Source of the DNA: Bacteroidales bacterium
Lineage (GTDB): Bacteria > Bacteroidota > Bacteroidia > Bacteroidales > UBA932
Direction of reading: 5' to 3'
Assembly (NCBI GenBank): GCA_004552965.1
Contig: SFMU01000006.1
Location: 1 to 53,978 of the forward strand
DNA length: 53,978 bases
The first letter of the stretch is position 1; the number at the start of each line of letters is the position of its first letter. Shown one piece after another: positions 1 to 7,909 of the stretch. The notes below the pieces were generated by a model. It saw only the letters and a program-made list of their open reading frames with translations, was not told the DNA's origin and did not search any database. Position numbers and translations under genes: made by a program.

Positions 1-359
1 TAGAGGCTGTCATTATGCCGGCTGAAGGAAGTTTCACTGAAGAAAGGAGCTGACAGAAGTTCTCCGGGGCCGTTTCCAATCATGACAAAATCCCCAAGAT
101 AGGCCAATGATGGATACCCGAACATCTTGACAGATCTGTCCTGCCCTTGCTGGGAGACAAAGAGAATAGAGTCCTTCAACTTGATATCTCTCAAGCCGGG
201 AAGATCCAAAGGCACCTTGGTGGATTCAATGACCGTGCAATGCTCGGGGAAATCCCTCACATAGGTCACATCACTAAAAGTCAAAGTCCTGTCTTCATCT
301 CTACAACTGACGAGAAACAAGAGCAGAAGAAGACAAATCAACGAATGCTTTACGTTCAT
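1..359 (-). CDS. Six-bladed beta-propeller lipoprotein, N-terminal part
   Basis: The gene starts at 359 on the minus strand and runs off the left edge, so only about 119 residues are seen. The start MNVKHSLICLL is followed by a lipobox LVSC with the lipidated cysteine at residue 18, so the protein is predicted to sit on a membrane as a lipoprotein. A GNGPGE motif near residue 98 is the hallmark of the TolB-like six-bladed propeller lipoproteins of Bacteroidales and matches the GRGPGEF motif of the gene at 707. It is divergent from the NVEAL gene at 525. A -7-like element (TACTTTTG, minus strand, 407-414) lies about 48 nt upstream. The function of these propellers is unknown. The family call is fairly safe; the role is not inferred. 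Confidence 0.7.
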   Translation of the reverse strand, partial: MNVKHSLICLLLLLFLVSCRDEDRTLTFSDVTYVRDFPEHCTVIESTKVPLDLPGLRDIKLKDSILFVSQQGQDRSVKMFGYPSLAYLGDFVMIGNGPGELLSAPFFSETSFSRHNDSL

Positions 360-524
360 AATCAATGATTTATAGAAAATTAATGTTCGACTATATGTGG
401 TCATAGCAAAAGTAAGTATTATCCACCAAAAAGCATATGTCCAAAAGTACATTTATTTCAGGGCTCTGTTTGCAATAAAAAACAAAATCACGATATTTCC
501 GCCGAATCAATAATTACCGGCTTT

Positions 525-716
525 ATGAAAAAGTCTATCATTTCTTCTATCACCTTGCTTGCTATCATTTTAGCATGTTACCCGTCATTCCCCAAGAATG
601 AGAAAGACATCCTTATTCAAGCCAACATTGAAGCACTGGCGGACGAAGAAGGGGCTGTGATAGTATGCGACTTTGACAAAGCAGGCTACCTTTCAAATCG
701 GGCGACATGGCAGTAA
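525..716 (+). CDS. NVEAL-family small exported peptide
   Basis: This 63-residue product starts with a hydrophobic export signal (MKKSIISSITLLAIILAC) and carries NIEALAD at residues 34-40, which matches the NVEAL motif that names a Bacteroidales family of short secreted proteins. The ILAC at residues 15-18 could serve as a lipobox. The rest is short and has only one more cysteine. The gene overlaps the start of the propeller lipoprotein at 707 by 10 nt, in another frame, which suggests translational coupling. NVEAL genes are commonly found beside six-bladed propeller lipoproteins, as here. The molecular role of the family is unknown. A TTTG at 469-472 and a TATTTC at 494-499 may be a weak promoter. 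Confidence 0.75.
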   Translation: MKKSIISSITLLAIILACYPSFPKNEKDILIQANIEALADEEGAVIVCDFDKAGYLSNRATWQ

Positions 717-1876
717 ACGGGAAGAAAACAGCCCTCCTCATCTTTGCGACGTTAATCGCTTTCGCGGCAGGATGTGGAAAGTCTGACTGGAAAGACAGTT
801 CTGCCATCCGGATCAAATTGGACGTGGATTCGCTTCTCAACGGGACGTCAGTCTCAATCAATGACATCTTTCAGGAGATTCAATTGGTTTGTCTGGACTC
901 TTCAGACATGATATCGAATTCCGTTTACTCGGGACACAACCACTACACCTTCGACGGAGAGTACTTTTATGTTCTGGACGAGAAATCCTTCACGATACAT
1001 GTATTCGACTCACACGGTAAATTTGTCCATTCCAGCAGCAAAAAAGGAAGAGGGCCAGGCGAGTTCACAATGGCAACCAAGATTTGCTACAATGCGGATC
1101 TGAACACGATAGATGTACTCAATCCCATCGGGAAAATTTATCATTTCAGGACAAAAACGCTGGAATATGTCTCCACATTGGACATAAAGGGCAAAGATCT
1201 TCAAGCCATTCACGATTTTGTACCGACAAGAAGCGGATACCTGCTCTATTCGAACACTCTGGATGAACGAATCTGGCACTATGATTCGGAGAACAGAATA
1301 GCAAACCCGTGCGGAATAAGGTTACCTGAATATTTGAGCATTTACTTCTACGCCCAGGATAGATTCTACTCAATGGGAGAGTCCGTCCAGACATTCAGGG
1401 CATTCGATGGAAAATGCTTCAATCTGGATTCTTCATTGAATGTCAGAACATCACTTGTTTGGGATTTCGGCAAACGGAGTGCACAGCTAAAGGCAATTCC
1501 GGAACTACCATCGGCCAGAGAGTATCATGGATTTCTGATGGATTATTCCGACAACCACGTAGCGGCATTCAATGACATCAAGTGCATCGACAGGACTTTG
1601 ATAGCAAACGTCATCTACAAAAGAAATCTCCACACCATCGTCTATAATCTCGCGTCGAATCAAGCGAAGATGTTCTTGAAGACAGAAGAAGGACTGCCCT
1701 TGGTTTGCGGCCTGGTTTACGACAACTCCATGATGCTTCTTGTCGATTCGCACATGCTTCCAGAATTCATAAGCACAGAAGTTCTCGACGAAGTCTCCGT
1801 CAGGGAATACCAGAAAGCCACATCAACCGGAAACATGGCAATTATCCGCTACGGCCGCAGCGGAGTGAAACCGTAA
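707..1876 (+). CDS. Six-bladed beta-propeller lipoprotein (TolB-like)
   Basis: The 389-residue protein has a lipoprotein signal with the cysteine at residue 23 (FAAGCGK). Repeated strands of the type YFYVLDEKSFTIHVFDSHGKF are followed by GRGPGEF near residue 114, the diagnostic turn of the Bacteroidales TolB-like six-bladed propeller family. The start overlaps the end of the NVEAL gene by 10 nt, so the two are probably co-translated. Its 3' end overlaps the convergent GH9 gene by 28 bp. Codon use is more AT-rich than in the genes from 4679 onward, and the GAATAT word common elsewhere is nearly absent, which fits a mobile or lineage-specific cassette. The substrate or partner is unknown. Confidence 0.8.
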   Translation: MAVNGKKTALLIFATLIAFAAGCGKSDWKDSSAIRIKLDVDSLLNGTSVSINDIFQEIQLVCLDSSDMISNSVYSGHNHYTFDGEYFYVLDEKSFTIHVFDSHGKFVHSSSKKGRGPGEFTMATKICYNADLNTIDVLNPIGKIYHFRTKTLEYVSTLDIKGKDLQAIHDFVPTRSGYLLYSNTLDERIWHYDSENRIANPCGIRLPEYLSIYFYAQDRFYSMGESVQTFRAFDGKCFNLDSSLNVRTSLVWDFGKRSAQLKAIPELPSAREYHGFLMDYSDNHVAAFNDIKCIDRTLIANVIYKRNLHTIVYNLASNQAKMFLKTEEGLPLVCGLVYDNSMMLLVDSHMLPEFISTEVLDEVSVREYQKATSTGNMAIIRYGRSGVKP

Positions 1877-4518
1877 CCGCGGGCCTGAAGTGCTTCAATC
1901 AGTTCGGGAAGCCGGTCGTAGAACTTGTCCGTGCGCTCCGGATCCGTACCGAGATGAATCAACATGATGTGGCCGTTCAGGCCTTTCGGGTCCGAAGACT
2001 CACATTTGAAAATCTTTTCCATGATGAAGTCACTGCTGTAGTAGTTCTTCATCGAAGGCGTCGTGTAGTCGCCATTGGTTGAAGTCCCCGGAGTGTAGTT
2101 GACAACCTGAAGGCCAAGCAGGCGCGCCCATGACGACACCACATCATTGTAGTGCTCGTACGGAGGCATGAACAGAGGAGCATCCTCGACCCCGGCCCTG
2201 CGCAGAAGAGCAAAACTCTTGAACATGTCATCATTGAATCCGGTCCTGGTCACGCTCATCGAATCCGGCTTGCCCCAAGGGAAGTAGAGCAGATGACCGT
2301 AACTGTGGCTCCCGACATAATGACCGGCCCTGACGAGTTTGCGGACGATCCTGGGATACTTCTCGAAAAACTCCCCGGTAAAGAAAAAATAGCCCCGGAT
2401 GTTGTACTTGTCCAGCGCCGAAAGGATGGCTTCGGCGCCATCTGCCTTGTCGGCGGCGGTAAAGGCAAAATCGATGTGACGCACGGAAGGGTCGGTGCGG
2501 ACAATTCCCCCGGCATGGGAAACATCGCGTCCGGAAGCCCCGGAGCCTGTTTCTGAATATTCAGACGCGTGCCCTTCCTTTTCGTACCACGACAGAGGGA
2601 AGGTCAGGCTGGCGGTGCCGTCCATTGTCGGCTCGTTGGTCGAATAGTCATGGGTGCTGTCGTGGTAGACGATGTCGCCGGGCTGCACATCCATATAGTT
2701 CACTCCGCCATCCATGCTCACCCCGAGAAGATTTCCGAATATGGTGGAATACACCGGCCCGTCCACCAGCCCGCCCGTAGTGTTGCCAAGTCCCATGCGC
2801 GGGATGAAAGAATGAGGCTGGGTCGGATAGACTCCTCCCTTGGGCAGTTCCACAATCATGCTCACTCCCCAAGGGTTACAGCCCAGGAGCCAGTCGCGCA
2901 AAGCTCCTTCCATCTCCTGGTAAGTATTGTCACCGGTCATCTGGCGGTAGAGAATGCACTGGGTGAGCATTGCTGTCGTCAGGTTGTTGCTGCACCATAT
3001 TCCCGGAATACCGAAGAGGAAAGGATGGTCCTTGCCGCGCTGCCAGACTCTCTCGATGCCGGTGCGGACGTTGCGAAGGAATTCCTCAGACACCTTCCCG
3101 CCGGTCTGTGACGCAAGGTGGCAATGCCCCATATTCATGAAAGGATACCACTGGTAGTGACGGGCGCTGTCCGCTCCCATCCAAGGAGTCACGACTTCCT
3201 TGCGACCATATTCGATTGCATCAGAGAGGTATTTGCGGTCTCCCGTCCTGCGGTAAAGTTCGAAGGCGGCAAGTTCCATGTCGTCCGCCCAGTTCTCCTC
3301 CTCATAGATGTATGGAGAGAGAACCGAGGCTGTCTGGCAGCAACCAGGCTTGGCAACTCCGGCATCGTAGGCAGCCTTAGCCTTTGCACCGACCTTCGCC
3401 GCCAGTTCAGGGTAGAAAGGTGCCAGTACCTCGGAACCCAGGGCGAAACAGGAGGCGAACTTGCCTGCGGTGCTGGCGATTCCGGTGGTCCTGTTCTTCA
3501 GTCCGGTCTTTCCCCTCTGCTGAGGTTCCCCCGAACAGTACCAGACCGGTCGCTCCATGCCCTTCCCCCAGCCGTAGTCAGCGCGCTCCTTGCTGGGAAG
3601 CCGCATCCCGACGTGGTCCCTGTCATCTGCAATCTGGTTGTACATCTCCCCCGGCTCGGGGTTCATCTTGTCAAGCCACAGAAGCCCCCACCGGATCTCG
3701 TCCACGATGTCCGGAATGCCGTTGGAGCCCGGTGCTCCGTCGGTGCGGTACTCGTCCCCGAAGGCCTCGGGATTGCTCTTGTAGGCAAACATCATCTGGT
3801 AAATCGCATTGGCAGAGGTTGTGGTGTACTGCAGGCAGTCAGAGGCATCATGCCAGCCCCCTATGACATCCAGATGGGTACTGTCCTTCGCAGGATCGGG
3901 ATGTCCGACAATGATGGCGTCGTGGGTGTGGCAGCTGTCACGAAGGAACGGATTCCAGCCGCAGCGCTGCTGACGCATGTAGTTGAGCACGAAATCAGCG
4001 GCCCCGTCGTAGACACCCGCCCCCACAGGGAACACCTCGGACTCGGTGACAAGCATTTTTCCGTTCCCGGCAGTTTTTGAATATGCCCGTACACGACAGG
4101 CACGGCAGCTTCCTCCCTCAGCCCGCAGCCCCTTCTCGATCCGGCTCAAGCCCTCAGCCCGGGACTCACTGACGTTCCCCTTCCGAGGCTCCTGGCCGAT
4201 TCCTTTCCCACTATCAATACCGTTCCCCTTCCGGTCCTCCTGCCCGAGAGCGCTGAAGTCCAGCCGGCAAGTTGTCCTGAGTTCTCCCAAGGCCCCCATG
4301 TGGCGGACCTCCGAAGACTTGAAAACGACTTTGCCGGTGAAGGCATCCACCACCTCGAACCGGACGACCTCCACCTGTTCGTTGCTGACGAACACCGCCA
4401 CCTTTGTGGAATTGGGAATATAGCCAAGCTGGTTGATGCGGATCCACGACCCGGCCGATGCCGTGATGCCGACAGCCATGGCAGCGGCTGTCAAAAAGAG
4501 ATGTCTGGAAATACTCAT
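1849..4518 (-). CDS. GH9 endoglucanase fused to a polysaccharide-deacetylase-like domain
   Basis: The 889-residue secreted protein has a signal peptide without a lipobox (residues 1-22). An N-terminal Ig-like CelD_N domain (about 24-165) begins with the typical WIRINQLGY. The GH9 catalytic domain spans about 165-640, with GGWHDASDC around Asp224/Asp227 and the later DYSTNEPTMDGTASL carrying the probable catalytic Glu. The last 208 residues resemble CE4/NodB deacetylases: YFFFTGEFFEKYP and the metal motif HSYGH (His738, His742) are present. However, the usual TFDDGP motif reads FTAADKAD, so the catalytic Asp appears replaced by Ala689, and RPPY reads MPPY. The Ig domain has a charged repetitive insertion at about 91-137. 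GH9 enzymes cleave beta-1,4-glucans and related chains. The gene stands alone and converges on the propeller gene. The GH9 call is firm; deacetylase activity is doubtful. Confidence 0.9.
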   Translation of the reverse strand: MSISRHLFLTAAAMAVGITASAGSWIRINQLGYIPNSTKVAVFVSNEQVEVVRFEVVDAFTGKVVFKSSEVRHMGALGELRTTCRLDFSALGQEDRKGNGIDSGKGIGQEPRKGNVSESRAEGLSRIEKGLRAEGGSCRACRVRAYSKTAGNGKMLVTESEVFPVGAGVYDGAADFVLNYMRQQRCGWNPFLRDSCHTHDAIIVGHPDPAKDSTHLDVIGGWHDASDCLQYTTTSANAIYQMMFAYKSNPEAFGDEYRTDGAPGSNGIPDIVDEIRWGLLWLDKMNPEPGEMYNQIADDRDHVGMRLPSKERADYGWGKGMERPVWYCSGEPQQRGKTGLKNRTTGIASTAGKFASCFALGSEVLAPFYPELAAKVGAKAKAAYDAGVAKPGCCQTASVLSPYIYEEENWADDMELAAFELYRRTGDRKYLSDAIEYGRKEVVTPWMGADSARHYQWYPFMNMGHCHLASQTGGKVSEEFLRNVRTGIERVWQRGKDHPFLFGIPGIWCSNNLTTAMLTQCILYRQMTGDNTYQEMEGALRDWLLGCNPWGVSMIVELPKGGVYPTQPHSFIPRMGLGNTTGGLVDGPVYSTIFGNLLGVSMDGGVNYMDVQPGDIVYHDSTHDYSTNEPTMDGTASLTFPLSWYEKEGHASEYSETGSGASGRDVSHAGGIVRTDPSVRHIDFAFTAADKADGAEAILSALDKYNIRGYFFFTGEFFEKYPRIVRKLVRAGHYVGSHSYGHLLYFPWGKPDSMSVTRTGFNDDMFKSFALLRRAGVEDAPLFMPPYEHYNDVVSSWARLLGLQVVNYTPGTSTNGDYTTPSMKNYYSSDFIMEKIFKCESSDPKGLNGHIMLIHLGTDPERTDKFYDRLPELIEALQARGYGFTPLRP

Positions 4519-4599
4519 ATCAGATGTATGTCATTCAAATCAGTGTCAGTCATTGAGTGTAAATATAATTATTCCCCGCCAAATATTCCCGGAATTTTC

Positions 4600-4607
4600 T
4601 AATTTTG
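4600..4607 (+). promoter_or_regulatory. Probable -7 element for ispF
   Basis: TAATTTTG fits the Bacteroidetes -7 consensus TAnnTTTG and lies about 70 nt before the chosen ispF start at 4679. No clear TTTG -33 box is seen upstream, so the call is tentative. Confidence 0.4.
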
Positions 4608-4678
4608 CCGGGAAGTACGGGAATATATTCACGACAAACGGTGCCCCCGCGCGCGCCGGCATATTCATCAATCAGATC

Positions 4679-5164
4679 ATGAAGGACTACAGAACAGGCA
4701 ACGGCTACGATGTCCATGCATTGAAAAATGGGCTGAAAATGTGGCTCTGCGGCATTCAGATTCCGTGCGAAATGGGATTCGTGGCTCATTCGGACGGGGA
4801 TGTGGCCATCCACGCTCTGTGCGACGCCCTGCTCGGAGCCGCCGCGCTAGGAGACATCGGGTATCATTTTCCGGACAGCGATCCGCGTTTCAAAGGAATC
4901 GACAGCAAGAGACTTCTCGCAGAAGTTGTCCGTCTGATCGGCGAGAAAGGCTATCAGGTGGGCAATGCGGATGTCACGATTGCTCTCCAGGCACCGAAAC
5001 TCCGCCCTCACATCGACACGATGAGAAAGACTCTCGCCGAGGTGATGGGAGTAGAGATCGACCGGGTGTCCGTGAAGGCGACCACAACCGAGCGGCTAGG
5101 CTTCGTCGGTCGGGGAGAAGGCTGCGAAGTCTGGGCCAGTGCCAGCATATTCAAAGAACTGTAA
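4679..5164 (+). CDS. ispF: 2-C-methyl-D-erythritol 2,4-cyclodiphosphate synthase
   Basis: IspF cyclises CDP-methylerythritol 2-phosphate to MEcPP in the cytosolic MEP pathway of isoprenoid synthesis. The 161-residue length is typical. The metal-binding residues are visible as GYDVH (Asp11, His13) and HSDGD with His45 shortly after (E. coli Asp8, His10, His42). The C-terminal signature ATTTERLGFVGRGEG is intact. The frame is open upstream to 4433, but that stretch overlaps the start of the GH9 gene and has no family similarity, so the start is placed at MKDYRTGNGYDVH. The partner enzyme IspD is encoded about 41 kb away at 46173 rather than next door. The symporter gene follows after 24 nt. Confidence 0.97.
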   Translation: MKDYRTGNGYDVHALKNGLKMWLCGIQIPCEMGFVAHSDGDVAIHALCDALLGAAALGDIGYHFPDSDPRFKGIDSKRLLAEVVRLIGEKGYQVGNADVTIALQAPKLRPHIDTMRKTLAEVMGVEIDRVSVKATTTERLGFVGRGEGCEVWASASIFKEL

Positions 5165-5188
5165 GACACCGATAAAGTACCGGAAGAG

Positions 5189-6646
5189 ATGTCAGCATAT
5201 TCAGTCATTGCCACAGTGTTGGCCTATTTTGCGGCGATGTTCGCCATTTCGTGGGTGTCGTCCAGGAACAATGACAATTCGGGATTCTTCAATGGCGGAA
5301 GAAAGGCGCCGTGGTGGCTGGTCGCCATCGCCATGATCGGTGCGCCGATGTCGGGAGTGACTTTCGTTTCCGTGCCTGGGATGGTCGGAGGCGGCACCGG
5401 GATGGGCTATATGCAGATGGTGCTGGGATTCTTCGTGGGATATCTGGTCATCGCCTTTGTGCTGACGCCTGTCTTCTTCAGGATGAACATGGTTTCGATC
5501 TACCAGTATCTTGATGAGCGGTTCGGGATGTCTTCCCACAAGACCGGAGCCTGGTTCTTCTTCATTTCGAAGATACTCGGGGCGGCCGTGAGGCTGTTTC
5601 TGGTCTGCGTCACCCTCCAGCTGATGGTGTTCGGGCCGCTCGGGCTTCCGTTCATCGTGAACGTTCTTGTGTGCATGGGGATTGTCCTTGTGTACACTTT
5701 CCGGGGCGGGGTGAAGTCCGTGATCTGGACCGATGCGCTCAAGACCATCTGCATGATCGTGTCGATCGTGCTGGCGATGGTGTTCATCTCGCGGAATCTC
5801 GGGATGGACTTCAAGGCGATGGCCGGGGCGATCCGCGACAGTTCATATTCAAGAATATTCTTTTTCGACGACGTGAATCATCCTGAATATTTCTGGAAGC
5901 AGTTCCTCGCCGGAGTGTTCACCGTGATAGCGATGACGGGACTTGACCAGGACATGATGCAGCGGACGCTCAGCAGCAGGAATGCCCGGGATTCGAGGAA
6001 GAACCTTATCACAAGCGGTCTGTTGCAGATTCCCGTCATATTCCTTTTCCTTTGCCTGGGAGCCCTGCTCCATATGTTTGCAGACGCAAATGGCATCGCC
6101 CAGACCGGTGACAGGCTGTTCCCGGCCGTTGCGACCAGCCCCCTGCTGCCGTCCGTCGTGGGTGTGCTCTTCACAATCGGGCTGGTGTCCTGCGCGTTCT
6201 CGGCGGGAGGCTCGGCCTTGACAGCTTTGACCACTTCATTCACGGTCGACATCATCGGGACAAAGGGGAAGAGCGAAGAGGAAGTGTCCGCGCTGAGAAA
6301 AAAGGTGCACCTGGGGATGGCGCTTCTGATGGGCATCGCCATATTCATGTTCCATCTGCTGGGCACGGACAGCGTTATCGATGCCGTCTACAAGCTCGCG
6401 AGCTACACTTACGGGCCGATTCTGGGCATGTTCGTCTTCGGCCTTTGCTGCAGAAAACAGGTCCGCGACAGGTTCGTGCCCATCGTCGCCGTGGCCGCGC
6501 CTGTCCTGAGTTTCATCCTGCAGGCCAACTCCGAGCGCTGGTTCGGGGGCTACCAGTTCAGCTACGAGCTTCTGCTGGTCAATGCAGGGCTGACCGTTCT
6601 GGGTCTCTGCCTCCTCATTGTACGCGGGAAGGAAGCCCGGAAGTGA
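5189..6646 (+). CDS. Sodium:solute symporter (SSS family)
   Basis: The 485-residue integral membrane protein has about 13 hydrophobic segments and the SSS fold signature. This includes an early DNSGFFNGGRKAPWWLVAIA followed by a Gly-rich segment (GMVGGGTGMGYMQMVLGFFVGY) and a later CAFSAGGSALTALTTSF. Members of this family use the sodium gradient to import sugars, amino acids, nucleosides, sialic acid or similar compounds across the inner membrane. The substrate cannot be read from the sequence. It lies 24 nt after ispF in the same direction, and this is probably only shared transcription. The tRNA-Gln promoter lies directly after the stop. Confidence 0.9.
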   Translation: MSAYSVIATVLAYFAAMFAISWVSSRNNDNSGFFNGGRKAPWWLVAIAMIGAPMSGVTFVSVPGMVGGGTGMGYMQMVLGFFVGYLVIAFVLTPVFFRMNMVSIYQYLDERFGMSSHKTGAWFFFISKILGAAVRLFLVCVTLQLMVFGPLGLPFIVNVLVCMGIVLVYTFRGGVKSVIWTDALKTICMIVSIVLAMVFISRNLGMDFKAMAGAIRDSSYSRIFFFDDVNHPEYFWKQFLAGVFTVIAMTGLDQDMMQRTLSSRNARDSRKNLITSGLLQIPVIFLFLCLGALLHMFADANGIAQTGDRLFPAVATSPLLPSVVGVLFTIGLVSCAFSAGGSALTALTTSFTVDIIGTKGKSEEEVSALRKKVHLGMALLMGIAIFMFHLLGTDSVIDAVYKLASYTYGPILGMFVFGLCCRKQVRDRFVPIVAVAAPVLSFILQANSERWFGGYQFSYELLLVNAGLTVLGLCLLIVRGKEARK

Positions 6647-6684
6647 CAATTTCCGAGGCAAAGAGAAGAAAAATTGAAAATATT

Positions 6685-6715
6685 TTTGAATATTCGAAAA
6701 TAATCCATACCTTTG
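6685..6715 (+). promoter_or_regulatory. Promoter of the tRNA-Gln/tRNA-Met pair
   Basis: TTTG at 6685-6688 and TACCTTTG at 6708-6715 are separated by 19 nt, an almost perfect match to the Bacteroidetes housekeeping promoter TTTG-N19-TAnnTTTG. It lies 36 nt before the tRNA-Gln 5' end. Confidence 0.75.
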
Positions 6716-6751
6716 CCAACCCATTCCGAAAGGAGTTGTTGGAACTGATAT

Positions 6752-6822
6752 TGAGATATGGTGTAATGGTAGCACTACAGATTCTGGCTCTGTCAGTGAG
6801 GGTTCGAGTCCTTCTATCTCAA
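6752..6822 (+). tRNA. tRNA-Gln (CTG anticodon)
   Basis: The 71-nt cloverleaf has acceptor strands TGAGATA/TATCTCA, anticodon stem ACAGA/TCTGT around the loop TTCTGGC (anticodon CTG, reads CAG) and a T arm GAGGG-TTCGAGT-CCTTC. The discriminator base is A at 6822. CCA is not encoded. Confidence 0.93.
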
Positions 6823-6827
6823 CAAAG

Positions 6828-6861
6828 GCACGGAAAAGCCGCAAAGGATCCGTGCTTTTTT
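6828..6861 (+). terminator. Rho-independent terminator after tRNA-Gln
   Basis: GCACGGA (6828-6834) pairs with TCCGTGC (6849-6855) and is followed by six T. It lies between the two tRNA genes, only 10 nt before the next tRNA, so it may attenuate rather than fully stop transcription. Confidence 0.75.
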
Positions 6862-6871
6862 CTTGAAACGC

Positions 6872-6945
6872 GGCGGGGTAGCTCAGCTGGCTAGAGCGTC
6901 GGATTCATAATCCGGAGGTCGTGGGATCATGCCCCACCCCCGCTA
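6872..6945 (+). tRNA. tRNA with CAT anticodon (Met type)
   Basis: The 74-nt cloverleaf has acceptor GGCGGGG/CCCCGCT (with a G-T closing pair), D stem GCTC/GAGC, anticodon stem TCGGA/TCCGG around TTCATAA (anticodon CAT) and T stem GTGGG/CCCAC. The T loop reads ATCATGC instead of the usual TTCRANY. A CAT anticodon fits elongator Met, initiator Met or lysidine-modified Ile2. No initiator feature (three G-C pairs at the base of the anticodon stem) is seen, so elongator Met is most likely. Confidence 0.88.
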
Positions 6946-6958
6946 CAACACGGATCAA

Positions 6959-6990
6959 AGACCGGAGGACGGAAGTCTGCCGGTCTTTTC
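6959..6990 (+). terminator. Terminator after tRNA-Met
   Basis: AGACCGG (6959-6965) pairs with CCGGTCT (6980-6986), followed by a short T run. It closes the tRNA transcription unit. Confidence 0.65.
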
Positions 6991-7063
6991 TGTTATATCC
7001 TTCTGGATATTCATTTATCTGACGCCTGTGAAAACACTTTGACGCAGGTTTTTTCGGGGATAT

Positions 7064-7095
7064 CTTGCACAAGGAAAATAATCTTTCTATCTTTG
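7064..7095 (+). promoter_or_regulatory. Promoter of the cytochrome b gene
   Basis: TATCTTTG at 7088-7095 is a perfect -7 element, with CTTG at 7064-7067 as a partial -33 box 20 nt upstream. Transcription would begin near 7102, which makes the in-frame codon at 7106 unusable as a start and supports the ATG at 7133. Confidence 0.7.
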
Positions 7096-7132
7096 TACGA
7101 CATCATTGTACGTAAGACAATTAATTCGCGAT

Positions 7133-7813
7133 ATGGCTAACGCATTTCACTATTCAATCGGCAGAAAGCTGATCCAGGCAGTAAGCGGAGCATTCCTCAT
7201 CGTCTTCCTGCTTCTCCACAGCACAATCAACTTCTTTTCTGTAATCGACACTTTCACCGGCAGCTTCGGGGCTGCAGACGGACTTTTCCAGAAAGGTTGT
7301 GAGTTCATGGCTCTGCCAATTGTCACCGTGATGGTTCCGATCCTTGCTCTCGGTTTCATTATCCACATTGCCTACGGCATCTACATCTCCGCCCTCAACA
7401 TCAAGGCGCGCGGAGGTCTCTGCCGTTACGAAAGCAAGAGTGTCGCCGCAGCAGACTCCTGGGCAGCAAAGAACATGCTGGTTCTCGGCATCATCGTGCT
7501 CGGCATCCTCGCTTTCCATCTTACCCATTTCTGGGCCGAGATGCAGCTCGCAATGTTTACCGGGGCTGAGGAAGGCAATCCTTACGAACTCCTTACCCTG
7601 ACCTTCGGGAAGTGGTGGGTTCTGGTCATCTACATCATCTGGTTCCTCGCTGTGTGGTTCCACCTGTGCCACGGCTTCTGGAGCATGTTCCAGACAGTCG
7701 GCTGGAACAACCAGACATGGTTCAAGAGATTGAAGGTCATCGGTATTATCGTCGCCACCCTGATTTGCGCAATGTTCGTTGCAGTTGCAGTAAACGCATT
7801 CATTCAGGCATAA
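7133..7813 (+). CDS. sdhC: Succinate dehydrogenase/fumarate reductase cytochrome b subunit
   Basis: The 226-residue membrane protein begins MANAFHYSIGRKLIQAVSGAF and has five hydrophobic segments with conserved histidines, matching the single-polypeptide diheme cytochrome b subunit of Bacteroidetes-type fumarate reductase/succinate dehydrogenase. It anchors the flavoprotein and iron-sulfur subunits and exchanges electrons with menaquinone. The start at 7133 is chosen because the promoter places the transcript start near 7102. Normally the genes for the flavoprotein and iron-sulfur subunits follow directly. Here a strong terminator follows and the next gene is TrpB2-like, so the subunit is encoded alone. 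The codon use suggests high expression. Confidence 0.9.
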   Translation: MANAFHYSIGRKLIQAVSGAFLIVFLLLHSTINFFSVIDTFTGSFGAADGLFQKGCEFMALPIVTVMVPILALGFIIHIAYGIYISALNIKARGGLCRYESKSVAAADSWAAKNMLVLGIIVLGILAFHLTHFWAEMQLAMFTGAEEGNPYELLTLTFGKWWVLVIYIIWFLAVWFHLCHGFWSMFQTVGWNNQTWFKRLKVIGIIVATLICAMFVAVAVNAFIQA

Positions 7814-7835
7814 GACAGAAACTAGAACAATACTG

Positions 7836-7873
7836 AGGTTGACCTTGAAAAAATTTCAAAGGTCAACCTTTTT
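7836..7873 (+). terminator. Rho-independent terminator after the cytochrome b gene
   Basis: AGGTTGACCTT (7836-7846) pairs perfectly with AAGGTCAACCT (7859-7869), and the stem can extend into the A/T loop. A T run follows. It separates the cytochrome b gene from the TrpB2-like gene. Confidence 0.88.
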
Positions 7874-7909
7874 CGCATATAAAAAGACGGTCTATCACAG
7901 TTAAGTAAA

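Noticed and set aside
147..368. Plus-strand reading frame of 73 codons
   Set aside because: It is antisense to the propeller lipoprotein read from 359 to 1, which has a lipobox and the GNGPGE motif.
3118..4080. Plus-strand reading frame of 320 codons
   Set aside because: It is antisense to the GH9 domain and has no recognisable domain; long antisense frames are common in this codon usage.
4433..4678. Longer N-terminus for ispF
   Set aside because: The extra 82 residues overlap the GH9 start on the other strand and are not part of the IspF family; the -7 element at 4600 also lies inside it.
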